NCBI GenBank assembly: GCA_018660405.1
Contig: JABJKL010000261.1
Span: 1 to 25,752 of the forward strand
Length of the DNA stretch: 25,752 bases
DNA from: Pseudomonadota bacterium
Lineage (GTDB): Bacteria > Pseudomonadota > Gammaproteobacteria > Arenicellales > Arenicellaceae
Direction: 5' to 3'
Positions 1 through 7,653 of this stretch are shown here, piece after piece. Every line of letters starts with the position of its first letter. Position 1 is the stretch's first letter. The notes below the pieces were generated by a model. The model made no database searches, had not been told where the DNA came from, and saw only the letters and a list, made by a program, of their open reading frames with translations. The translations under genes were made by a program, and so were the position numbers.

Positions 1-1371
1 AATAGTTTGGCCATCAACGTTAATCACGGGAATCGGACAACCCCAATATCGCTGGCGTGACACACCCCAATCGCGCAATCGATAGTTAACTTGCCGCTCG
101 CCAAGCTTATGGGCTTCTAACCACTGGGCAATGGCATCTTTAGCCTGTTGCGAACCAAGGCCATCAAACTGGCCGGAGTTTTTCAAAATACCGAGCCCAA
201 CAAAAGCTTTTGATTGAATATCCAGCTCACCATCGATTGGATAGACCACCGGCTTAATATCAATGCCGTATTGGGTAGCGAACTCCCAATCTCGCTGGTC
301 GTGCGCAGGCACCGCCATCACTGCGCCTGTGCCATAGCTCATCAGAACGAAGTTGGCGACCCAAACCGGAACCTTTTCGCCCGTTATCGGATGTACCGCC
401 GACACACCCAAAGGCAGACCTTTTTTCTCCATCGTTTCCAGATCGGCTTCAGCCACAGCTACTTGAGCCGTTTGGGCACATTCAAGCAGGAATTCACTTA
501 ATTCAGCATTCCCTTCAGCGGCAGATAATGCCAGCGGGTGCTGTGCCGCAACCGCGAGGTAGGTTACGCCCATGATGGTATCTGGCCGCGTAGTAAATAC
601 TTTTAGTGCATTACTATCTAAACCATTGCCATCTAAACCGTTGTCGTCTAAACCCTGATCATCGACAGTAAATACTGCTTCCACACCCACCGACTTGCCA
701 ACCCAATTGCGCTGCATGGTACGCACCGACTCAGGCCAACCTTCCAGCTGATCCAAACCATCGATCAACTCTTCCGCGTAGTCCGTAATACGCAAAAACC
801 ACTGCGATATTTTTCTACGTTCAATCAAGGCACCCGAACGCCAACCGCGGCCATTCTCAACTTGCTCATTGGCCAACACGGTTTGATCGACTGGATCCCA
901 GTTGACCTCGGCCTCTTTTTTATACGCTAAACCACGCTCCATAAGGCGGGTAAAAAACCACTGCTCCCATCGGTAATAGTCCGCATCACAGGTAGCAAAC
1001 TCTCGCGACCAATCATAACCATAGCCGAGGCGTTCCAGCTGGCCACGCATGTAGTTAATATTCTCTTTGGTCCATTTAGCCGGTGCAGTATTATTGGCGA
1101 TCGCCGCATTTTCCGCTGGCAGACCAAAGGCATCCCAACCCATCGGCTGCAGCACGTTTTTACCGAGCATGCGCTGATAGCGGCTAATCACGTCACCAAT
1201 AGTGTAGTTCCGCACATGCCCCATGTGTAGCTTCCCGGATGGGTAGGGAAACATCACCAGACAATAAAACTTCTCACGCGTATCGTCTTCAACCGCACGA
1301 TACACACTCTCTTCCTGCCAACGCTTCTGGATTTTTGATTCCAGTTCGCCCGGTACATATTGCTCTTTCAT
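1..1371 (-). CDS. leuS: Leucyl-tRNA synthetase, N-terminal 457 residues (runs off left edge)
   Basis: Charges tRNA-Leu with leucine in the cytosol (class I synthetase). The frame is open from the ATG at 1369-1371 to base 1 with no stop, so the gene is cut by the window edge; the family is usually about 860 residues, so the KMSKS loop and anticodon-binding domain are missing. Seen: the start MKEQYVPGELESK is typical of LeuS; the HIGH-type signature HMGH is at residues 49-52 (FPYPSGKLHMGHVRNY); WDAFGLPAENAA follows; the CP1 editing domain shows TTRPDT and later GTGAVMAVPAHDQRD; RDWGVSRQRYWGCPIP is near the window edge. No Shine-Dalgarno is visible close to the ATG. It lies 85 bases downstream of tag on the same strand. 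Odd: a three-unit GLDxN pentapeptide repeat at residues 240-254, just before TTRPDT, where E. coli LeuS as I recall it has a shorter loop. Confidence 0.98.
   Translation of the reverse strand, partial: MKEQYVPGELESKIQKRWQEESVYRAVEDDTREKFYCLVMFPYPSGKLHMGHVRNYTIGDVISRYQRMLGKNVLQPMGWDAFGLPAENAAIANNTAPAKWTKENINYMRGQLERLGYGYDWSREFATCDADYYRWEQWFFTRLMERGLAYKKEAEVNWDPVDQTVLANEQVENGRGWRSGALIERRKISQWFLRITDYAEELIDGLDQLEGWPESVRTMQRNWVGKSVGVEAVFTVDDQGLDDNGLDGNGLDSNALKVFTTRPDTIMGVTYLAVAAQHPLALSAAEGNAELSEFLLECAQTAQVAVAEADLETMEKKGLPLGVSAVHPITGEKVPVWVANFVLMSYGTGAVMAVPAHDQRDWEFATQYGIDIKPVVYPIDGELDIQSKAFVGLGILKNSGQFDGLGSQQAKDAIAQWLEAHKLGERQVNYRLRDWGVSRQRYWGCPIPVINVDGQTI
610..654 (-). repeat. Three 15-bp tandem units inside leuS (GLDDN-GLDGN-GLDSN)
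   Basis: On the minus strand the units are GGT TTA GAC GAC AAC, then GGT TTA GAT GGC AAT, then GGT TTA GAT AGT AAT. The period is exactly 15 bases, so the reading frame is kept. Differences are synonymous at the Asp and Asn codons; only the fourth residue varies (D, G, S). It sits in the editing domain, in a loop before the conserved threonine-rich motif. Confidence 0.9.
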
Positions 1372-1394
1372 AAGGCGGCGTATTGTAGCCAGTA

Positions 1395-1433
1395 CTCCTT
1401 CAATTTGATATTGCCATATTCAGAGTGAAGGAG
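1395..1433. other. Inverted repeat between tag and leuS
   Basis: CTCCTTCA at 1395-1402 is matched by TGAAGGAG at 1426-1433, and one mismatch further out the pairing resumes. The inner part (GATAT/ATATTC) can extend the stem. No run of U follows in the direction of transcription (minus), so it is not a classical terminator; it may be an mRNA hairpin between tag and leuS. Confidence 0.3.
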
Positions 1434-1456
1434 CACTAGTGCAGTGTATTAAACAA

Positions 1457-2050
1457 CTAGCTGTTAGCAGATTGCAGCTCAGCCCACCTAAAGCAATCAG
1501 TCGTATGATCATTTACCAAACCCGCAGCCTGCATAAATGCGTAACAGATGGTTGGCCCTACAAACCGAAACCCCTTCTTTTTTAACGCCTTGCTCATTGC
1601 GTGAGACACGGGCGTTTCAGCAGGCAGATCAGACATGGCTTTAGAGCTATTGATCTGCGGCTCACCATTCACGAAGTCCCAAATGAAATCGCTGAAATTT
1701 TCTCCCTCTTCTTCCATGCACAGATAAGCTTTTGAGTTTTCGATAAAGGCGTTCACCTTTAGTTTGTTACGTATTATGCCTGCATCATCTAAAAGTTCAG
1801 CACGCTTGGTTTCGTCATAATTTGCCATTTTTTGTGGATCAAATTGATCAAATACTTGACGATAGCGTTTGCGCTTTTTCAGCACGGTTATCCAACTTAA
1901 ACCCGCCTGTGCGCCTTCCAGGTTAACTAATTCGAACAATTCTCGACTGCTGCGCACAGGCACACCCCACTCAATGTCATGATATTCAACGTAGATCGGC
2001 TCGCTGCCACACCAGCCGCAACGACTCACAGAAGTTTTGCTTTCAGTCAT
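1457..2050 (-). CDS. tag: DNA-3-methyladenine glycosylase I
   Basis: Base-excision repair enzyme that removes 3-methyladenine (and 3-methylguanine) from alkylated DNA. The 197 residues are close to the 187 of E. coli Tag, with near-continuous similarity recalled by eye (RCGWC, YHDIEWGVP, NLEGAQAGLSWITVLKKR, DAGIIRNKLKV, KALKKKGFRFVGPTICYAFMQA, GLVNDH). The Tag zinc ligands are present with the right spacing: Cys11, His24, His182 and Cys186 (E. coli Cys4, His17, His175, Cys179). The base-pocket residues Glu45 and Trp53 match E. coli Glu38 and Trp46. Its ATG overlaps the end of the upstream permease gene by 8 bases, so the two are probably translated from one mRNA. Confidence 0.97.
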   Translation of the reverse strand: MTESKTSVSRCGWCGSEPIYVEYHDIEWGVPVRSSRELFELVNLEGAQAGLSWITVLKKRKRYRQVFDQFDPQKMANYDETKRAELLDDAGIIRNKLKVNAFIENSKAYLCMEEEGENFSDFIWDFVNGEPQINSSKAMSDLPAETPVSHAMSKALKKKGFRFVGPTICYAFMQAAGLVNDHTTDCFRWAELQSANS

Positions 2051-3344
2051 CGATTAAGCGCCTCACCACATAAGCCCAAAGCATGATCATCACTCCAACA
2101 TTAATCAAGCCGAGAAGACCAAACAACATCGATATCGAGATACCGATGAGCGACAGTAGAACCATCGCAGCGATGGAACCGGCAAGAATATAAAAAGAGT
2201 TGGTTACATTAAGCGCTGCGATCACCCTCGATCGAACATCCTCGGGGCTTTCCATTTGCAGCAAGGTGTACAAAGGCACGGTATAAAGCCCCGCACAAAT
2301 CGAAAGGCCGCCCAAACTCGTAATCACCGACCATCCGGCTAACGACTGCGGCAAAGCCGCAATACTCTCAAATCCAACTGCCTGCTCGGGTATAAGTGCC
2401 ATCCATATCGCGAAAACACTCATACCAGACCCGCCTGCGAGCGCTATTTTCAAACTGGCAAACCGCTGGGCAAGGTGCGCGCACCAAATTGACCCCACTG
2501 CGATACCAATGGAAAAAATAGCGATCAGCAAGGTGGCGAGCCGCCCGTCCGTTTTAAGCATTTCGTCCGCCCAGGGTGCTAACTGGGTAAGAAACAAGGC
2601 TCCCAACAACCAAAACCACGATATATAAGCAATGAGTCTATCCATTCCCGCCTGTTTTGCCTGGGCAAGCAGACCGGTAATTCCACGGTACAAATTCCAG
2701 TCGAGTTTTAAGTTGGGTATGGTCGATGGCGCTTCTGGAATGCCCATGCTGGCGAACCAACCAATAATCGCAATCACAACACCGCCATAGGCCAGCCAAT
2801 CGATGGTCAGCCTGTCGGCGGCTAACCAGCCACCGCACAGGGTACCCAATAGAATCGCCAAAAAAGTCCCGCATTCAACGTATGCATTCCCATCCAGCAG
2901 CTCTTCGCGACCAAGATGTTGCGGCAGCAGGCTATACTTGGTTGGCCCAAAAAAAGTGGACTGCATTCCCAATAAAAACAGTACAAGCAACATCGCGTAA
3001 ACTGACTCGCTCCAAAGTGCAAATGCAGCCATCGTCATAATGACGATCTCCCCTTGCTTGATGCGCCTGATTAATCCGGATTTCTCGTACTTGTCGGCTA
3101 ACTGCCCCGCGAGCGGCGAGAACAGAAAAAAGGGCAGGATAAATAAAGCACTGGCAAGATTAACCAGAATAAGCGTCTCACCCGGACTGCTTACCAATAT
3201 AAAAGTAAACAATACAATCAGCGCATTCTTGAAAAAATTATCGTTAAACGCACCCAGAAACTGCGTCGCGAATAACGGTCCAAAGCGAGGGCTGAAAAGT
3301 AGCCATCTGTCTCGGGTGCCGCTGATTCGATTTTTTATATCCAC
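2043..3344 (-). CDS. lplT: MFS permease, LplT-like (lysophospholipid flippase family)
   Basis: 433-residue inner-membrane protein with about 12 hydrophobic spans. The N-terminal FATQFLGAFNDNFFKNALIVLFTF is the hallmark of the LplT branch of the major facilitator superfamily, also found as the transporter half of Aas-LplT fusion proteins. In E. coli LplT moves lysophospholipids into the cytosol for re-acylation by Aas. Here no acyltransferase gene is adjacent, so the substrate is inferred from family only. The start is GTG at 3342-3344; no internal Met occurs near the N-terminus and no good Shine-Dalgarno is visible, but the conserved first span begins only about 20 residues in, which fits this start. 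The upstream region is a palindrome shared with the divergent FAD oxidoreductase gene. It overlaps tag downstream. Confidence 0.85.
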   Translation of the reverse strand: MDIKNRISGTRDRWLLFSPRFGPLFATQFLGAFNDNFFKNALIVLFTFILVSSPGETLILVNLASALFILPFFLFSPLAGQLADKYEKSGLIRRIKQGEIVIMTMAAFALWSESVYAMLLVLFLLGMQSTFFGPTKYSLLPQHLGREELLDGNAYVECGTFLAILLGTLCGGWLAADRLTIDWLAYGGVVIAIIGWFASMGIPEAPSTIPNLKLDWNLYRGITGLLAQAKQAGMDRLIAYISWFWLLGALFLTQLAPWADEMLKTDGRLATLLIAIFSIGIAVGSIWCAHLAQRFASLKIALAGGSGMSVFAIWMALIPEQAVGFESIAALPQSLAGWSVITSLGGLSICAGLYTVPLYTLLQMESPEDVRSRVIAALNVTNSFYILAGSIAAMVLLSLIGISISMLFGLLGLINVGVMIMLWAYVVRRLIDD

Positions 3345-3370
3345 AAGCTTGATTCTATATAATCAAGCTT
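3345..3370. promoter_or_regulatory. 10-bp-arm palindrome centred on a TATAAT box in the lplT/FAD-oxidoreductase divergent region
   Basis: AAGCTTGATT (3345-3354) and AATCAAGCTT (3361-3370) are perfect inverted repeats separated by 6 bases. The plus-strand TATAAT at 3358-3363 falls in the centre, and the minus-strand GTG of the permease abuts the left arm. The -35 position upstream of the TATAAT is poor. This layout fits an operator overlapping a promoter, but no regulator gene is nearby and the call is inference. Confidence 0.45.
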
Positions 3371-3390
3371 CACGATGCCTATAAACCTTT

Positions 3391-4461
3391 ATGTCTACAG
3401 ACGTTGATTTTATTATTGTTGGTGGCGGTCTGGCTGGCAGCATACTGGCGCTCGAACTGATTGAACGCGGAGCAAGCGTATTAATTTTTGACAAGCCCAT
3501 GGAAGGTGCAGCCTCACCGATTGCCGCTGGGTTGGCAAACCCGGTATCGGGCAAGCGCCTGGTGTACGAGCCAGAGCTCGAACAAAAACAGACTGCGCTC
3601 AAGCTTTTTGCCCGGAAGCTGGAACAGCTCAGCGGCCAAAATGTATTGAGCGAAATACTACAAACAAGATTCCTTAACGACCAACAAGTTTCTGAGCTTA
3701 AAACACGGCAGCTTGAGATAAGCAACAGCGCGTACGTTCAAGCGAAAAGTGAAAAAGTGCTGACTATAGAAAATACACTGCGACTTGATATTCCCAAAAC
3801 CTGTCGTTTAATTGGAAATATTCTCGAGGCTAAGCATTCCAGATCTGAAACACACTTCGATTACAACGACCTCACACTTACACGCGAGAGTGTTCAGTGG
3901 CAAGAAATTAACGCCAAAAAAGTTGTTTTTTGCGAAGGTTGGCGCGCTAGCCAGAACCCGTGGTTCGGTGAGCTGCCCTTTAATCTCAATAAAGGGCAGG
4001 TGTTAAAACTTGATCATCCTAACCTAGAACCGAGCCTGAAAAATTGGGGCCACTGGGAACTCCAGACTGGAACTGAACGCTGGCTGGGTGCAACAACCGA
4101 ACGAGGCTACCAACACTTGAACCCCGATGCCGAAGGTCGAATAACATTGCTTGAGAGTCTGGCTTCCATGCAGACTGCACAAGCTGGTGGGCAAATATCT
4201 GAACAACAACCCCAAGTACTGGAACTTAAAGTATTAGAGCTTAAAGTGTTAGAACAACGCGCAGGCATCCGCCCGGCCACGATAGACCGAAAGCCGTTTG
4301 TTGGAATACATCCGAAGTATCCACAAATGGGTATATTTAATGGCTTTGGGGGCAAGGGCTCGATGCTCATACCGTTAGCTGCGAGCGCTTTTGCAAACCA
4401 ATTATTACGCAATCAAGATTGCCAACATCAAGCGCACCTTGATCAACTGTTCTCAATCTAA
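3391..4461 (+). CDS. DAO-family FAD-dependent oxidoreductase, possible MnmC(o)-like tRNA-modification enzyme
   Basis: 356-residue cytosolic flavoprotein. The N-terminus VDFIIVGGGLAGSILALEL is the Rossmann FAD-binding motif; the second conserved block SPIAAGLANPVSGKR follows; the C-terminus GIRPATIDRKPFVG plus NGFGGKGSMLIPLAA closes the FAD site as in the DAO superfamily. In MnmC the C-terminal domain of this superfamily removes the carboxymethyl group from cmnm5(s2)U34 of tRNA to give nm5(s2)U34. Similar stand-alone proteins occur in Bacteroidota, from memory. The next gene starts 5 bases downstream and encodes an MnmM/YtqB-type methyltransferase, the logical next step, which is the main reason for proposing a tRNA role. 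Alternatives are a glycine oxidase or another amine oxidase. Odd: VLELK is duplicated at residues 276-285, with a decayed third copy. Confidence 0.8.
   Translation: MSTDVDFIIVGGGLAGSILALELIERGASVLIFDKPMEGAASPIAAGLANPVSGKRLVYEPELEQKQTALKLFARKLEQLSGQNVLSEILQTRFLNDQQVSELKTRQLEISNSAYVQAKSEKVLTIENTLRLDIPKTCRLIGNILEAKHSRSETHFDYNDLTLTRESVQWQEINAKKVVFCEGWRASQNPWFGELPFNLNKGQVLKLDHPNLEPSLKNWGHWELQTGTERWLGATTERGYQHLNPDAEGRITLLESLASMQTAQAGGQISEQQPQVLELKVLELKVLEQRAGIRPATIDRKPFVGIHPKYPQMGIFNGFGGKGSMLIPLAASAFANQLLRNQDCQHQAHLDQLFSI
4216..4260 (+). repeat. 15-bp tandem units inside the FAD oxidoreductase gene (VLELK-VLELK-VLEQR)
   Basis: Units GTACTGGAACTTAAA (4216-4230) and GTATTAGAGCTTAAA (4231-4245) encode identical VLELK with only synonymous differences; GTGTTAGAACAACGC (4246-4260) is a diverged third unit. 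The reading frame is kept. Confidence 0.85.
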
Positions 4462-4466
4462 CGCCT

Positions 4467-5045
4467 GTGAAACTAACCGGGTTAGCCAAAGAGTTTATTG
4501 CGTCAGCGCCGCTGGTAAGCCCGTTCGCAATCGATGCCACCGTTGGTAACGGCCACGATACCGTCTTTCTTGCTGAATTAGTCGGACCCGATGGACACGT
4601 ACATGCTTTCGATAATCAAGCGATAGCGGTAAATGCCAGTGAACAGTATTTAGCCGAACTTGGCTGGGCAGACCGCGCCACAATCCACCTGCTGAGTCAT
4701 GCGGATATGCTGGGTGTACTTCCGAAAGACTGTGCTGAAAATATTGGCGCGTGCATGTTTAATCTTGGTTATTTGCCCGGTTCCGATCATTTGCACACAA
4801 CGCAAACCAAATCGACGCTTTGCGCGATGGAAATCTGTAGCGACTTGCTATGCACCGGTGGGCGTATGAGTATTCTTTGTTACCCCGGGCATACTGCTGG
4901 CGGCGAAGAAACCGTGGCGGTTATGAAATGGTATAAGACTCTAGACCCAAAACGTTTTGAGATTCTGGAACCGGTCAGCCATCAAAGCGCTCTGGATAAT
5001 CAAAACACAGCATCACCCGTTTTACTGTGTTTAACACGTTGGTAG
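4467..5045 (+). CDS. mnmM: Class I SAM methyltransferase of the YtqB/MnmM (rRNA_methylase PF06962) family
   Basis: 192-residue Rossmann methyltransferase. The SAM-binding motif DATVGNGHDTVFLAELVG starts at Asp23, an acidic residue after strand 2 (FDN) is at Asp49, and the family signature NLGYLPGSD begins at Asn99, followed by CTGGRMSILCYPGHTAGGEE. This pattern matches B. subtilis YtqB (MnmM), which methylates nm5(s2)U34 of tRNA to mnm5(s2)U34. The start is GTG, 5 bases after the upstream stop and without a clear Shine-Dalgarno, so it is probably translationally coupled to the FAD oxidoreductase. In enteric bacteria both steps sit in one fused protein, MnmC; here the pair would do the job as two proteins. 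The family call is strong; the tRNA target is known for the family and inferred here. Confidence 0.85.
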   Translation: MKLTGLAKEFIASAPLVSPFAIDATVGNGHDTVFLAELVGPDGHVHAFDNQAIAVNASEQYLAELGWADRATIHLLSHADMLGVLPKDCAENIGACMFNLGYLPGSDHLHTTQTKSTLCAMEICSDLLCTGGRMSILCYPGHTAGGEETVAVMKWYKTLDPKRFEILEPVSHQSALDNQNTASPVLLCLTRW

Positions 5046-5167
5046 CTAGTTCAGGACGCTACACCAGCACCTTTTCCATAAGCGTTCGCCTGTAACAATG
5101 TTAAGTGTTGGGGTGGTAAGCGAGAGTATACTGATGACGCGATAACAAATACCGAAGGAGTTTGACC

Positions 5168-5716
5168 GTGGCAATACTGGCAACTGCATTTTTTCGTTAT
5201 TTTGTGGCAATTGCTATCGTCAGCCTGCCGAGCATGAGCTTCGGTGACGAATGCTCATGGCCTGAAAGTGTGGAAGAAGGGGTCGTGGAGCTTAGATTCA
5301 GGGTCTCCGAAGTTTGTGAGCCAATATCTACGGAATACCTGCGCTCGGAGCCTCAGGGCGCGTTTGATGAATACGTTAATTGCCAGATCAGGGATGTTCC
5401 GGCACTCCATTTCTTGCCTTCTGGTGCGCCGCCGAGATCACTATCGCAGCCGGAATATCAGGATCATTTGGTAACATATCGTGAAAAGAATCCGGGGCGA
5501 TATCATTTGCGTAAAATATGGGTAAGTTTGGTGGAGAGTGATCCATCGCCTGTGGCATTACTCACCTGCTATTTCACAAGTGACTGGGTTCCCACCGAGG
5601 CCGAGATTTCCACCTTTGATGAGAAGGGAGAAATGCAAAACAGTGCGTTTCAGGATTTCGAGGGTCTGCCAGATCAACTTCGAAGCTACCAATTTACTAC
5701 TGAAGTTGAACCATAA
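5168..5716 (+). CDS. Small exported protein of unknown function
   Basis: 183 residues; I do not recognise the family. The GTG at 5168 is chosen because GAAGGAG ends at 5160, giving a 7-base spacer; the in-frame TTG at 5162 would be too close. The N-terminus MAILATAFFRYFVAIAIVSLPSMSFG is a signal peptide, probably cut before DECSW, so the protein should be periplasmic or secreted. The mature part is acidic and has a few cysteines (DECSW, SEVCEP, VNCQI, LLTCYF) that could form disulfides. It is followed by two hairpins and then the vWA-lipoprotein operon; whether it shares a transcript with that operon is unclear. Confidence 0.7.
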   Translation: MAILATAFFRYFVAIAIVSLPSMSFGDECSWPESVEEGVVELRFRVSEVCEPISTEYLRSEPQGAFDEYVNCQIRDVPALHFLPSGAPPRSLSQPEYQDHLVTYREKNPGRYHLRKIWVSLVESDPSPVALLTCYFTSDWVPTEAEISTFDEKGEMQNSAFQDFEGLPDQLRSYQFTTEVEP

Positions 5717-5736
5717 ATCCATCAACAATAATAAAT

Positions 5737-5762
5737 GTTAAAAAGTTTTCGTTCTTTTTAAC
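5737..5762 (+). terminator. A/T-rich hairpin after the small exported gene, weak terminator candidate
   Basis: GTTAAAAAG (5737-5745) and CTTTTTAAC (5754-5762) form a 9-bp stem with an 8-base loop, 21 bases after the stop codon. The stem itself is U-rich on its 3' side, but no further U tract follows, so termination would be inefficient. Confidence 0.35.
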
Positions 5763-5773
5763 CCGGTTTTCAG

Positions 5774-5818
5774 TTTTCCACCGTTTACCCCCTTGAGTCT
5801 TTAACAAACGGTGGAAAA
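5774..5818 (+). promoter_or_regulatory. 13-bp hairpin that would sequester the ribosome binding site of the vWA lipoprotein gene
   Basis: TTTTCCACCGTTT (5774-5786) pairs perfectly with AAACGGTGGAAAA (5806-5818) across a 19-base loop. The right arm contains the only purine-rich ribosome-binding candidate, GGTGG at 5810-5814, 6 bases before the ATG at 5821. In RNA the stem would hide this site. It could act as a translational switch (thermosensor-like, protein- or antisense-controlled) or, as DNA, as an operator. Confidence 0.55.
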
Positions 5819-5820
5819 AC

Positions 5821-7653
5821 ATGAAATCTATTATTACTACTTTAGCGGTTGCCTTGTTGGTATTGCTTACCGCTTGTCTTAATCAAACCAGGAATGAAAA
5901 AACCGTGTCTGTGGCGAGCAGTTCTGAAACGGTCAAACAAACCGTGGGGCATGAAACGCCGGCCACAGTGATCGTCACAGAAAACAGACGGCCGGATGTG
6001 GGACCGGATTCTTCGGACGGCGAAGCGGTGTTTACAGGCGTTTTACCCAAAATAGGACCCTACCCCTCTTACCCGGAAGCATGGCGCGTACAGCAATATC
6101 AATACAGCGTGCCAATGAACCCGGGTGCGGCCTCGAATATAGCACTAGCGGCGGATCTATCCTCGGTAGGTGGGGCTTACATGCGGCAGATGTACGCACC
6201 GGTAGAAGTGGATAGTGAAAAGTACATCCACTTCGATGAAAACGGTATTAAAGTGGTCAGTGATGACCCGGTATCAACGTTTAGCATTGATGTCGATACG
6301 GCGTCTTATAGCAATGTGCGAAGAATGCTTGAAAGAGAAGGCAGGTTGCCTCAAAAGGATGCCGTCAAGGTGGAGGAGATGATCAACTATTTTTCCTATG
6401 ATTACCCTTCGCCAAAATCCCTGGAAATGCCCTTTTCCGTTATTACCGAAATCGCGCGATCTCCGTGGAATCCTGATAAGCATCTTTTGCAAATTGGTCT
6501 TAAAGGTTACCAATCGATACCTGCGAATCGCCCAGCAGCAAACCTGGTTTTTTTGATCGATGTTTCCGCCAGCATGATGAGTAATGACAAATTGCCATTG
6601 GTAAAACGATCCTTGAAATTACTGGTGAATCAGATGGATTCGCAGGATCAAATTGCATTAGTCGCTTATGCAGGCGCCGCAGGGTTGGTCCTGGATTCAA
6701 CTCCTGCGGCTGAACGTGGAAAAATTATGCGTGCTATTGAAACGCTGGATGCAGGAGGAAGCACTAATGGTGGCGAGGGCATAGCTTTGGCCTACAGCGT
6801 GGCGACTGAACATTTTATCAATGATGGGATCAATCGAGTAATCATCGCCAGTGATGGAGATATGAATGTAGGGACAGTAGATCACGAGGCCTTGAAAAAT
6901 CTTATCGAGCGCAAGCGCGAGTCTGGCATCGCATTAACTACCCTGGGGTTTGGTGCGGGGAATTACAATTACGCCTTAATGGAGCAGTTAGCCGACGTCG
7001 GAAATGGCAACGCAGCTTATATCGACTCGATACAAGAGGCCCAAAAAGTACTGGTCAATGAGATTCAATCAACCTTGCTGACTATAGCCAAGGACGTAAA
7101 AATTCAGGTTGAGTTCAACCCAAAGCTAGTTGCCGAGTATCGCCTGATAGGATATGAAAATCGAATTTTAAACCGGGAAGATTTCCGTAACGACAAAGTG
7201 GACGCCGGAGATATCGGTGCAGGGCATACCGTCACTGCATTTTATGAGGTTTCTTTGGTGGGTAGCGGAGATACATTACTACCTGAATTACGCTATCAAT
7301 CTGACGAAACCAGCCAATCTTCATCCGACTTCGAAAATGAAATTGCGTTCGTCAAACTAAGGTTTAAATTGCCCGACGCTACCTCCAGCGAGGAATTCAC
7401 CCAGTCTGTTCTAACGAGCTCAATTGTTGATTCGATTGATAAGGCTTCCCCAAATATGCAGTTTGCAGCTTCTGTCGCCGGGTTTGGGCAAATCCTTCGC
7501 GGTGGCAGGTTTACTGGCCAATGGCGACTGAATGACGTGGCTCGCCTTGCCAGAGCCGCCAAAGGTATCGATCATTACGGTTATCGCAGCGAATTCATTC
7601 AGCTGGTAGAGTTAGCGAATACCTTTGATTCGGAGAACCATTACAGCCGCTAA
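5821..7653 (+). CDS. YfbK-type von Willebrand factor A domain lipoprotein
   Basis: 610 residues. The signal peptide ends in the lipobox LTAC (Cys19), so the protein is lipid-anchored, facing the periplasm or cell surface. After a linker of about 110 residues come the vWF_A-associated N-terminal domain (PF12450; SDDPVSTFSIDVDTASYSNVR, about 130-240), a vWA domain (about 240-415) with the MIDAS motif DVSAS at 247-251, plus GGSTNGGEG and ASDGDMNVG for metal binding, and a DUF3520 C-terminal domain ending in RAAKGIDHYGYRSEFIQLV. The family is widespread (E. coli YfbK) but its role is poorly known; vWA domains usually bind protein partners through a metal ion. It overlaps the ECF sigma gene by 1 base, so it probably belongs to that signalling unit. 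Translation may be limited by the hairpin over its ribosome binding site. Confidence 0.93.
   Translation: MKSIITTLAVALLVLLTACLNQTRNEKTVSVASSSETVKQTVGHETPATVIVTENRRPDVGPDSSDGEAVFTGVLPKIGPYPSYPEAWRVQQYQYSVPMNPGAASNIALAADLSSVGGAYMRQMYAPVEVDSEKYIHFDENGIKVVSDDPVSTFSIDVDTASYSNVRRMLEREGRLPQKDAVKVEEMINYFSYDYPSPKSLEMPFSVITEIARSPWNPDKHLLQIGLKGYQSIPANRPAANLVFLIDVSASMMSNDKLPLVKRSLKLLVNQMDSQDQIALVAYAGAAGLVLDSTPAAERGKIMRAIETLDAGGSTNGGEGIALAYSVATEHFINDGINRVIIASDGDMNVGTVDHEALKNLIERKRESGIALTTLGFGAGNYNYALMEQLADVGNGNAAYIDSIQEAQKVLVNEIQSTLLTIAKDVKIQVEFNPKLVAEYRLIGYENRILNREDFRNDKVDAGDIGAGHTVTAFYEVSLVGSGDTLLPELRYQSDETSQSSSDFENEIAFVKLRFKLPDATSSEEFTQSVLTSSIVDSIDKASPNMQFAASVAGFGQILRGGRFTGQWRLNDVARLARAAKGIDHYGYRSEFIQLVELANTFDSENHYSR

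Noticed and set aside
5760..5790. Possible ECF-type promoter (AACC ... CGTTT) upstream of the vWA gene, suggesting autoregulation
   Set aside because: The match is too loose without knowing the recognition sequence of this sigma group; left as a hypothesis only.
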